NCBI GenBank assembly: GCA_934120635.1
Contig: CAKOUR010000012.1
Span: 1-50,595 of the forward strand
Length of the DNA: 50,595 bases
Reading direction: 5' to 3'
DNA from: an uncultured Bacilli bacterium
GTDB lineage: Bacteria > Bacillota_I > Bacilli_A > RF39 > UBA660
The first letter of the stretch is position 1. Each line of letters opens with the position of its first letter. The notes under the pieces were generated by a model. The model had not been told where the DNA came from. It ran no database searches and saw only the letters and a program-made list of their open reading frames with translations. Positions 41,203-49,056 of this stretch are shown in pieces. The position numbers and the translations under genes were made by a program.

Positions 41203-41240
41203 CAAATTGTGATATTTTTTTCATCATCCATTTGTTGACT
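41197..41240. repeat. Perfect 11-bp inverted repeat overlapping the capsule promoter
   Basis: AGTCAACAAAT (41197-41207) and ATTTGTTGACT (41230-41240), with 22 bases between. The arm at 41197 contains the -35 box TTGACT of the capsule promoter. No T-run follows it on the minus strand, so it is a poor terminator for the 41249 gene; it fits an operator for a dimeric regulator better. Confidence 0.6.
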
Positions 41241-41248
41241 AGTTTTTA

Positions 41249-43699
41249 CTATTTTTGAAATGATTTGGTTTTGTTTTTATTTAATTCTTGTAAGTAGGAA
41301 TAATTTTTTCTATATTCTTCTACTGCTCTTTCATCATAAGAAAGACATGCTGAAATAATTTGATAATCTTTAGTAACTCCAACAAACCAGTCTTTATTTC
41401 CAGTTATTACTAAGAAATCTTTTACTTCTAAGGGATTATAACATTCTTTCATTTCTTCTTTTTCTTGTTTGCTTATTTGTTTATCATCTATACTGCTATA
41501 ATAAATACTATTAATAATTAAAGATAATCTTTCTTTATCTAATTCTAGGGTTGGATTAAATATATATGGTTTATTTCTTTTTTGAGGTATTCTTACTTGA
41601 TTATTATAATATTTAGGAACTGCTTGTTCTTTTTTTGCAATGATATAATTCGTTACTTCTTTTTTCATATAGTCATTATAACATGTGCTACCTAATGGAA
41701 TAAAATGTTTAAAATTAATTTTTTCATAATTAGCACTAGTTATATACTCTTGGCAATGAATATCTGTTATTGTTACTAAATCAATATCACATCTTTTATC
41801 TTCTATAATTTGGTTACTTATTTTTTTTAGGATTTCTAATATTTCATTAAATAGAATAGGATCTTTAATTATAGGATCTATACTATTGATATTTAGCATA
41901 TTTCCATTTACTGTTGCCGGTATTACATATCTTACTTCTAGATAATCAATATAAAATACTGTTCCACAAGGATTTAATAAACAATAATTTAAAAATTCTT
42001 CTCCTTTTCCTCCTACTTTAAAGCAAGATCCTGTGTCAATACCACTTATTAATAAATATTGATCATCATAATCTGCAGTTTGATAAAATGCTGATTTATA
42101 TGATCCGTATATTTTAGGTAGTGCTCCTTTTATTTTTTGCTTTCTTTTTTTATGTAAATCAAGAGTTCTTCTTAATATTTCTTCTGGTGGTTCTGTACAG
42201 TATTTTCTTGAATTTAATATTTTAGAAATTGAAGATAATGTAATATCTGTTTCATCTGGTTTTTGTTGATATAAAAATAATTTTGAAATATCAATAATAT
42301 CTAAAATAGAATGAATAGATAGAGATTCATCACTAATAATTTTTTCTTCTATTTTAGAATAATTTTTTAGGATAATGGGAAAACATTCCTCAAGTCCTAG
42401 TGCTTCATTATTTAAAATCATTCTAAATAAACAATCATTATCTTTTTTATAATTTCCTAATAAAAATTTAGAAAATTGTTGATTGGGAATAATTTTGCCT
42501 TGATGATTTAATTGATAATCTATTTCTAAATTGGAAAAAATTTTATAGAGTTCTTTAATCTTTATTGGTTCTTTTCTTTCTATTTCATGATAATGTTTAA
42601 TATTACGGGCTTTTTCTTTTTGCTCATAATAATATTCTCGATCATTAATTATTTTTAAAATTAATTGTTTTATTTGTTCTTTTGATTCAGAGGTATCACT
42701 ATAATTTTTTATTTGTTTAATTGTATTTATAAAGAATGGTATACTTTCTTTTAGAGCATAGCCACAAAATTTTTCAAAGAATTCTATATCATTTCTATCT
42801 ATTGCATTAAAAATATCTTTTTCTATTCCATAATAGTAAAACTTTTCTTGATTTTCTAGTCTAAACTCTCTTCTTTTATCTTTAATTAAAGCTGAGCTTG
42901 CTCTTGATATTGATGCTGGTGTTGCATAGGTAAAATAATCTTCTAATATTTTTTTTGTATTGTCATAACCTAATGCCATATACATTTTGGAAATTGTTAT
43001 AAATAATTCTTCATGAGAAATATTTTTTTCTTTTGATATTGCTATTTTTATTAGGGAGTTCATTTGTTTTCTTGATACTTGTTTTAGATATTCTTTAGAA
43101 AATTTTTTTCCTGAAATAATAATATTTTTTTCTGTAATATTATTTACTCTTACTAAGAGATGAAATTTGGTGTATATTAATAATTCCCATTCATTTTCTA
43201 TTTTTAAAAGAGCTAGAGGATGGAATTCTTTATCTTGGTCAATATTTTCTATTAATCCTTCTAAGTAGGGATTTGATTGAATTTTTTTATCTTTTAAAAG
43301 TTTAATGTTAAAAATAGTATTTAAATTGGAGTTATTTAAAAGTGGATAAAATTTATCATTTGGTAATGTTTCTAAATATTTTTTTACTTTTTCTTGTGCT
43401 AATATAGAGCTAGATAAATTTTTGCTATTAAAGATGAATGTTCTTACTTCTTCACTTATTAGATCTAGTATTTCTTTTTTTAGGCGATTTGGGGGAAGGG
43501 TTATTACTTTTTCATAGAAATAGTTATCAGATAGCAATACCATTTTTTTATCATCTGATATGTTTAAAAAAATGATATTTAATTCTACTGGTTTTAAGTC
43601 CATAATTTTTTTATTTAATATTAATTTTTTGAATTCTTCTGCTGACATATTTTGAAAGTATTGGCGAAGTTCTATAATATTTTTTTGCTGATTCATCAT
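41249..43699 (-). CDS. Large hypothetical cytoplasmic protein
   Basis: 816 residues, no signal peptide or membrane helix. The N-terminal 550 residues are helical and repeat-like (short Leu/Ile/Asn/Lys-rich helices such as SAEEFKKLILNKKIMDLKPVELN and ISKMYMALGYDNTKKILEDYF). The C-terminal part has beta-rich, globular character (DDQYLLISGIDTGSCFKVGGKG, GTVFYIDYLEVRYVIPATV, LVTITDIHCQEY). The ATG at 43697-43699 has AAAGGA upstream; the longer frame has no site. It stands alone between the capsule operon and an SDR gene. I do not recognise the family. Confidence 0.7.
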   Translation of the reverse strand: MMNQQKNIIELRQYFQNMSAEEFKKLILNKKIMDLKPVELNIIFLNISDDKKMVLLSDNYFYEKVITLPPNRLKKEILDLISEEVRTFIFNSKNLSSSILAQEKVKKYLETLPNDKFYPLLNNSNLNTIFNIKLLKDKKIQSNPYLEGLIENIDQDKEFHPLALLKIENEWELLIYTKFHLLVRVNNITEKNIIISGKKFSKEYLKQVSRKQMNSLIKIAISKEKNISHEELFITISKMYMALGYDNTKKILEDYFTYATPASISRASSALIKDKRREFRLENQEKFYYYGIEKDIFNAIDRNDIEFFEKFCGYALKESIPFFINTIKQIKNYSDTSESKEQIKQLILKIINDREYYYEQKEKARNIKHYHEIERKEPIKIKELYKIFSNLEIDYQLNHQGKIIPNQQFSKFLLGNYKKDNDCLFRMILNNEALGLEECFPIILKNYSKIEEKIISDESLSIHSILDIIDISKLFLYQQKPDETDITLSSISKILNSRKYCTEPPEEILRRTLDLHKKRKQKIKGALPKIYGSYKSAFYQTADYDDQYLLISGIDTGSCFKVGGKGEEFLNYCLLNPCGTVFYIDYLEVRYVIPATVNGNMLNINSIDPIIKDPILFNEILEILKKISNQIIEDKRCDIDLVTITDIHCQEYITSANYEKINFKHFIPLGSTCYNDYMKKEVTNYIIAKKEQAVPKYYNNQVRIPQKRNKPYIFNPTLELDKERLSLIINSIYYSSIDDKQISKQEKEEMKECYNPLEVKDFLVITGNKDWFVGVTKDYQIISACLSYDERAVEEYRKNYSYLQELNKNKTKSFQK

Positions 43700-43769
43700 T
43701 TTATTATTCCTTTCTGTTAGATATAGATAAATTGTATCAAAAGATATTTTTTTAGGCAAGTGAGGATAA

Positions 43770-43800
43770 TAAAAAAATAAGATTATATAAATCTTATTTT
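43770..43800 (-). terminator. Rho-independent terminator of the SDR gene
   Basis: AATAAGATT (43776-43784) and AATCTTATT (43790-43798) pair perfectly around a 5-base loop and are followed by T-rich sequence on the minus strand, just after the SDR stop at 43804. Confidence 0.75.
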
Positions 43801-43803
43801 TTA

Positions 43804-44583
43804 TTAAAATGTATAACCACCATCTACACCAATATTTTGAGATGTAATATATCTTGCTTCTTCGCTACATAAGAATGCTACCATATTGGCAATATCAATA
43901 GGATCTTGAGGTTTTCCATTAGGAGTTCCTTTATTCCATTCTTTCCATACTTCTTCTCTTTTTTGTAAATCACTTCCTGCAATTTGATCAAGTATTTCTT
44001 CCCACATACTGGTTCTAATAATTCCTGGACAAATACAATTGACTGTTACATTATCTAATGCGGCTTCTCTACCTAAAGATGCTGTTGCTGCTAAAACGGC
44101 TGCTTTAGTAGCACTATAAACACTGAATCCTCCTAAGCAAGCTTTTGCTGCGATTGAAGACATATTAACTATCTTTCCAAATTTTTGTGGTCTCATTAAT
44201 GCTAATGCTTCACGACAAGAATATAATGTTCCTTTAATATTAACATCTATTGATAAATCTATATCATGTAGGCTTTGTTTTGTAATTTCTTCCGTTAAGC
44301 AAACTCCAGCACTATTTACTACAAAATCTACTCTTCCCCATTCTTCAATTATTTTTTCATACATGTGATGAACACTATTGTAATCTCTTACATCTAAAGA
44401 GTATGCAATTGCATCTACTCCATATTTTTTTATTTCATTGCAAACTTCTTCACATCTTTCTGGAATTTTATCTGCAACTAATACTGATGCTCCATTTTTT
44501 GCAAAAAGTAAGGCACATTCTCTACCAAGTCCACTACCGCCTCCTGTTACTAATGCTTTTTTTCCTTTAAAATTAAATTCCAT
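43804..44583 (-). CDS. Short-chain dehydrogenase/reductase
   Basis: 259 residues, classical SDR. The cofactor motif TGGGSGLG is at about 13-20, NSAG at about 88-91, a serine in VNMSSIAAKACLGG and the YSATK active site (Tyr...Lys) at about 155-159; CPGIIRT and the C-terminal IGVDGGYTF complete the FabG/glucose-1-dehydrogenase-like pattern. An acidic residue after the second strand (VADKIPER) suggests NAD preference. It is transcribed alone, from a TG-extended -10 at 44613-44618. The substrate is not identifiable. Confidence 0.9.
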   Translation of the reverse strand: MEFNFKGKKALVTGGGSGLGRECALLFAKNGASVLVADKIPERCEEVCNEIKKYGVDAIAYSLDVRDYNSVHHMYEKIIEEWGRVDFVVNSAGVCLTEEITKQSLHDIDLSIDVNIKGTLYSCREALALMRPQKFGKIVNMSSIAAKACLGGFSVYSATKAAVLAATASLGREAALDNVTVNCICPGIIRTSMWEEILDQIAGSDLQKREEVWKEWNKGTPNGKPQDPIDIANMVAFLCSEEARYITSQNIGVDGGYTF

Positions 44584-44669
44584 TTACTTACCTCTTTTCT
44601 ATTTTCTTTTTAATTATATCATAAATTAGTATAAATATATGAATAATCTTTAAAATACTTATTATTTTT

Positions 44670-46832
44670 TTACTCTGGTAATCCTCCTGTTAATGTTAAA
44701 TGGACAGTGGCATCATCACCTACGATAATTCCTTCTGGAATACTTTGGGAGACAACGTATCCTTTGCCTTCTAGTTCATATTTTACTCCCATTAGTTTTA
44801 AAATATTCATGGCATCTTTATAAGATAATCCTACTAAATTAGGCATTGCTTTATTATATTTATCTGTTAATAACGCAACAACACTTCCTTTATAAAGTTT
44901 TTGGTTAGCACTTGGATATTGGGAAATAATTTTTTCTCCAGTACCTAGTATATATAATTTAGTATGAGTTTCTAATTCACTTTTAATATTACTTGTATTT
45001 TTATTAATATAATTTTTTAATTTATAAGTTGTTGTTTTATTGTTATCTGATACGATATTTAGATATTTACTAGTATTTACTATTACATCTTTAACAGCAG
45101 GTGCTACATAATTTGCTGTATCTTTTGGTTTCTTTAATCCTGTATAAATAATAATTTCTGGATTATCAGTAGGATAAATTCCTGCAAAGGAATAAATATA
45201 ATCTGATGCTCCCCTCATATAAGTACCTGTTTTTTCATCATAGATTTGTGCTGTACCAGTCTTTCCCATTATTGGATATCCTTCCATGTAATAAGCACTT
45301 CCAGTACATTTTTTAGAATCATTGCAAACAACACTTTTCATTAATTCTTTAATTTTGGAAATGTTATTTGCATCACTTACTACATCTATGACTTCTGCCA
45401 TTTCTTCTTGTTTTACTTTCTTAGTATTAGAGTCAACTATCTTAGAAACGATATAAGGTCTTAATAATTTTCCGTCATTACTGATTGCTGTTAGGGCTTG
45501 AACCATTTGAATTGGCGTTATAGTTATTGCTTGTCCAAAAGTTGCTGATGCAGCATCAACGTCATAATTAAATCTGACTTTACCACTGACTTCTCGATTT
45601 AAAGTAAAACCTGTCTTTTTTCCAAATCCATAATTGCTATAACAACTTTTTAATGTTTTTTTATCAATCATATTACTTCGAAGTAATCCAGCGGCTCCCA
45701 CATTAGAACTCATTGCAAATCCATAATCATAGGTAATAGTTCCCCATCCTACTTTATTCCAATCATGGACAACTGTTTTACTTCCATCATTTGCTACATA
45801 TTCAATTTCTCCAGATTGATAAGTACTATTTCCATCATAATTTCCTTTATCCATAGCACATAAATAACTAAATACTTTCATTGTACTTCCTGGTTCATAA
45901 GAAAGTCCTGTCATTAAATCTACATAACTAGTCATATTCTTTTTATTAGGATCAAAAGAAGGTGAAGTACTATAAGATAAAATTGAGCCTGTCTTGGCAT
46001 CAGCAACAATCATAAATCCCCATTCTGCTTTACTATCAGTCATCATTTTTTTTACAGCATTTTCCGTAAATAATTGAATATTGCTATCAATGGTTAAATA
46101 AATATTATCTCCATTTTCTGCCTCTTCTATATATTCTCGTCCATTAGCTATTTTATAACCATTCCGATCTTTTTCATACGTTTTATAACCACTTCGACCA
46201 GTTAAGTTTTCATTAAAGTATTCTTCTATTCCCAGTTGTCCTACCTTCCATACATTGCCATCAGAATCTTTTTCATTAATAGTATAACCTACCGCATATG
46301 AAGCAAAGTCTCCGTTTGGATAATATCTTTTTGTACTTGCTACAAAGTCTATTCCAGGAAGGTTTAAATTTTTTATTTCTTCCATTTGTATTTGACTTAA
46401 ATTTCTCCCACCAGGTCCAAGTTCTACTTGATAAGCATCTTTTTTTAATAAAATTTTTAATACTTCTACATCCATATTTAAATAAGGGGCTAACTTTTCA
46501 GCGGTAATATCTGGATCTACTACATGAAGTGGTTTTTCACTTCCTTTACTTCTACTTTTATCTAAATAAGCAATAACAGTGTAACTCGCAACATCTTCTG
46601 CTAAGATATTTCCTGATTTATCTAGGATACTTCCTCTTTTTGGTAGGAGTGTTTCTTCTTTGGTATTTCTATTTTTAATAAATGCTGTAATGGTTTCGTT
46701 TCCTACTTGATAGTCTGTTGTACAAAGATAAATGATTCTTCCTGCAAAGATACAAAAAAGGAAGATAGTTAGAGGAAACATGATATAATTTGGTTTTATT
46801 TTATTTATATTTAATTTCTTTTTCCTCGCCAT
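44670..46832 (-). CDS. pbpB: Class B penicillin-binding protein with PASTA domains (PBP2B/FtsI-like)
   Basis: 720 residues. A single membrane anchor (IMFPLTIFLFCIFAGRIIYL, 17-36) is followed by a dimerisation domain (LPKRGSILDKSGNILAED) and a transpeptidase domain with active-site Ser in EPGSTMK (316-319), SSN (375-377) and KTGTAQ (around 530). The C-terminus has two PASTA-like repeats (TKLYILGTGEKIISQYPSAN; MPNLVGLSYKDAMNILKLMG). It makes septal peptidoglycan crosslinks. The order rsmH-ftsL-pbp is the conserved start of the dcw cluster, here not followed by mraY. SpoVD has similar architecture, but the ftsL neighbour favours the division enzyme. Confidence 0.93.
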   Translation of the reverse strand: MARKKKLNINKIKPNYIMFPLTIFLFCIFAGRIIYLCTTDYQVGNETITAFIKNRNTKEETLLPKRGSILDKSGNILAEDVASYTVIAYLDKSRSKGSEKPLHVVDPDITAEKLAPYLNMDVEVLKILLKKDAYQVELGPGGRNLSQIQMEEIKNLNLPGIDFVASTKRYYPNGDFASYAVGYTINEKDSDGNVWKVGQLGIEEYFNENLTGRSGYKTYEKDRNGYKIANGREYIEEAENGDNIYLTIDSNIQLFTENAVKKMMTDSKAEWGFMIVADAKTGSILSYSTSPSFDPNKKNMTSYVDLMTGLSYEPGSTMKVFSYLCAMDKGNYDGNSTYQSGEIEYVANDGSKTVVHDWNKVGWGTITYDYGFAMSSNVGAAGLLRSNMIDKKTLKSCYSNYGFGKKTGFTLNREVSGKVRFNYDVDAASATFGQAITITPIQMVQALTAISNDGKLLRPYIVSKIVDSNTKKVKQEEMAEVIDVVSDANNISKIKELMKSVVCNDSKKCTGSAYYMEGYPIMGKTGTAQIYDEKTGTYMRGASDYIYSFAGIYPTDNPEIIIYTGLKKPKDTANYVAPAVKDVIVNTSKYLNIVSDNNKTTTYKLKNYINKNTSNIKSELETHTKLYILGTGEKIISQYPSANQKLYKGSVVALLTDKYNKAMPNLVGLSYKDAMNILKLMGVKYELEGKGYVVSQSIPEGIIVGDDATVHLTLTGGLPE

Positions 46833-46871
46833 ATATTCCCTTCTTTCTTCTTTTAAAATACTTATTTAGAT

Positions 46872-47162
46872 TTATTTTATTGTTTTAATATTTTCACTGT
46901 GATAAGTTAGTCCATATCTTTCACTAATTTCTTTAATATTATCTAAAGATGTCATTTCATCTATTTTCATATTTAAACTTTCTATTCTTTTTCTTTGTTT
47001 TTCTACTTCAGCTTCTTGTTTTTGAATATCTAAATTCATTTGGGCTAATGATGTTTCACAGAAAACTATTCCTACAATTAAAAGTATGATAATTACTGCG
47101 AATAATTTATAGATAAATCTTTCTAAACTACTTAAGAATGTTTTTTTCTTCTTCTTTTTCAT
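46872..47162 (-). CDS. ftsL: Cell-division protein FtsL-like
   Basis: 96 residues. A very basic N-terminus (KKKKKKTFLSSLERFIYK), one membrane helix (LFAVIIILLIVGIVFCETSLA) and a short extracellular leucine-zipper-like coiled coil (MNLDIQKQEAEVEKQRKRIESLNMKIDEM), the usual FtsL/DivIC plan, ending IKEISERYGLTYHSENIKTIK. The ATG at 47160-47162 has GAAAGG 10 bases upstream. It lies 1 base after the rsmH stop and before the PBP gene, the conserved place of ftsL, so identity rests on position and topology. Confidence 0.85.
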   Translation of the reverse strand: MKKKKKKTFLSSLERFIYKLFAVIIILLIVGIVFCETSLAQMNLDIQKQEAEVEKQRKRIESLNMKIDEMTSLDNIKEISERYGLTYHSENIKTIK

Positions 47163-47163
47163 T

Positions 47164-48087
47164 TTATTTAATCCTTTCAATTACCCTAAGTCTTGCACTA
47201 TGGGCTCTTGTATTTTCATTTAATTCTTCCCTACTTGCTACAATTCCTTTCGAAATAATTTTATATTTTGGTAAATACTCTTCTGGAATAAATGGTAAAT
47301 TTTTAAATTCTTTAGGAATGCTACTATATTCTTGAAACATATTTTTTACCATTCTGTCTTCTAATGAATGAAAGCTAATGACGCAGCATCTTCCTCCTAT
47401 ATCTAATAAATCTAGAGCCTGTTTTAATCCTGTTTTTAAAACGTCTAATTCATGATTTACTTCAATTCTTATTGCTTGGAAGGTTTTTCTTGCTGGGTGT
47501 CCATCTCTCATTGCTTTCATTGGCATACTCATTTTAATGATATCTACTAGTTGAAAAGTTGTTTCTATAGGTTGTTTTTCTCTTTCTTTAACGATATTTT
47601 TAGCAATACTTGTTGCATATTTTTCTTCTCCATAATCTCTTAATATTCTTACTAATTCAGAATAAGAATATGTATTTACTACATCATGAGCAGAAAATGA
47701 TGAAGTTGTATCCATTCTCATATCTAATTTTGCATTTTGATGAAAACTAAATCCTCTTTTCGCATCATCAATTTGTACAGATGATACTCCTAAGTCAAAA
47801 AGAATACCATCTACTTTATTAACTTGATAATCCGCTAGTTTTTCTTTTAATTTTGAAAAATTACTTCTAATGATGGTGTAATGATTTGAAATTGTTTTTA
47901 ATTTTTCATCACTTTTCTCAATAGCAAAATCATCTTGATCGAAACCATATAAATGTCCATTCGTTAATTTTTTTAAAATCTCGCTACTATGTCCTGCATA
48001 ACCTAGGGTAGCATCAACGTAAATACCATCTTCTTTTATATTTAAGTTAGTAATAACTTCATTTAATAAAACACTTTTATGATACAT
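47164..48087 (-). CDS. rsmH: 16S rRNA (cytosine1402-N4)-methyltransferase
   Basis: 307 residues. YHKSVLLNEVITNLNIKEDGIYVDATLGYAGHS holds the SAM site; GILFDLGVSSVQIDDAKRGFSF, LDMRMD, HPARKTFQAIRIEVNHEL and CCVISFHSLEDRMVKNMF are diagnostic for RsmH (MraW). It makes m4C1402 with RsmI. The ATG at 48085-48087 has GAGGTG 6 bases upstream; a start three codons earlier would overlap this site. mraZ, often upstream, is absent. An extended -10 lies at 48111-48116. Confidence 0.96.
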   Translation of the reverse strand: MYHKSVLLNEVITNLNIKEDGIYVDATLGYAGHSSEILKKLTNGHLYGFDQDDFAIEKSDEKLKTISNHYTIIRSNFSKLKEKLADYQVNKVDGILFDLGVSSVQIDDAKRGFSFHQNAKLDMRMDTTSSFSAHDVVNTYSYSELVRILRDYGEEKYATSIAKNIVKEREKQPIETTFQLVDIIKMSMPMKAMRDGHPARKTFQAIRIEVNHELDVLKTGLKQALDLLDIGGRCCVISFHSLEDRMVKNMFQEYSSIPKEFKNLPFIPEEYLPKYKIISKGIVASREELNENTRAHSARLRVIERIK

Positions 48088-48110
48088 TAGCATCACCTCA
48101 TATTAAGTTA

Positions 48111-48116
48111 ATTATA
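48111..48116 (-). promoter_or_regulatory. Extended -10 promoter of rsmH-ftsL-pbpB
   Basis: TGATATAAT on the minus strand, 24 bases before the rsmH start. The -35 region (TATGAA) is poor, as usual for TG-extended promoters. Confidence 0.5.
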
Positions 48117-48141
48117 TCATGAATTTATATTATTTCATAAA

Positions 48142-48180
48142 AAAAAGAATGTACTTTACATTTTAGTTAACATTCTTTTT
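48142..48180. terminator. Bidirectional terminator-like hairpin between 48209 and rsmH
   Basis: AAAAAGAATGT (48142-48152) and ACATTCTTTTT (48170-48180) form a perfect 11-bp stem with a 17-base loop. On the minus strand it runs into eight T, ending the operon at 48209-50595. Confidence 0.8.
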
Positions 48181-48208
48181 TATAGTAGATTGATTATATT
48201 TAGTAAAC

Positions 48209-49036
48209 TTAATTGTTTATTTCTTTTAAATATTTTTCTAATCTTTCATTAGACTTTTTTAAAACAACTTCATTATTCATATCCATATTACTATATAATT
48301 CACCTTGTAATGCAATTAATAAAGTTAATATTTGGTCTTTATCTTTTAATTCTCCATTTTCATAGCATATTTTTACTTCTTCTTTTTCTTTGGAGAAATT
48401 ATCATAATCATCTAAATAATTATCTAATACTTTTAATGCTGCAATTTGATTTTTATAATTTTTAATTATTTTTTCTTCTTGTTCTTTTTTTGTATCTTTT
48501 TTTTCATCTATAATTTCATTTTCTAAACTTGAAGTAATATTAATATAATCATTTAAATAAAGTGAATAATAATATGTAGTAATTTCAATATTTTCACATA
48601 AACTTCCTTCTCCTACTTCTTCTGATACTACTTCATATTTTAAATTATCTAAATATTTTTTTTCTACTCTACTAACATAATATTCTTGTTGTTCTTTCAA
48701 AGAAGACAAATTATATTTTTCAATTATTTCATCAGATGGTTTATTTCTTAAATATGAATTTTCTCCTGTTGTTAAAAATACATTAACTATATCTTTCTGT
48801 GATACTATTTTTTTTAAATTATCTATAGTAGTTTCTTCAGAGGTTATTGCACTAATATTATTTATAACTTCATTTTTTATTTCTTCTTTTTTTTCTTGTG
48901 TATAGTTATAAACTGGTTTCTTTATGATACTAGTTTTTGAATTACCTGAAAAGTTTTTTAAGTTTATTAGTAAAATTATAATGATTAAGCAAATAATAAT
49001 TAATGCTATTAAAAATTCTTTTTTCTTATATTTCAT
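48209..49036 (-). CDS. Hypothetical membrane-anchored extracellular protein
   Basis: 275 residues. A membrane anchor (FLIALIIICLIIIILLINL, about 8-26) is followed by an outward, highly charged, mostly helical domain (IKNEVINNISAITSEETTIDN, EKIIKNYKNQIAALKVLDNYL). Two cysteines (SLCENIE and IKCYENG-type positions around 147 and 229) could form a disulfide. It starts 20 bases after the large repeat protein at 49057 and shares its terminator, so the two are probably coexpressed. No known domain recognised. Confidence 0.7.
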   Translation of the reverse strand: MKYKKKEFLIALIIICLIIIILLINLKNFSGNSKTSIIKKPVYNYTQEKKEEIKNEVINNISAITSEETTIDNLKKIVSQKDIVNVFLTTGENSYLRNKPSDEIIEKYNLSSLKEQQEYYVSRVEKKYLDNLKYEVVSEEVGEGSLCENIEITTYYYSLYLNDYINITSSLENEIIDEKKDTKKEQEEKIIKNYKNQIAALKVLDNYLDDYDNFSKEKEEVKICYENGELKDKDQILTLLIALQGELYSNMDMNNEVVLKKSNERLEKYLKEINN

Positions 49037-49056
49037 TTTACCTCCTTAATTTATAA

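Noticed and set aside
41197..41240. Invertible (phase-variable) promoter at the capsule operon
   Set aside because: The arms are only 22 bases apart, too short for recombinase inversion, and the promoter is not contained between them.
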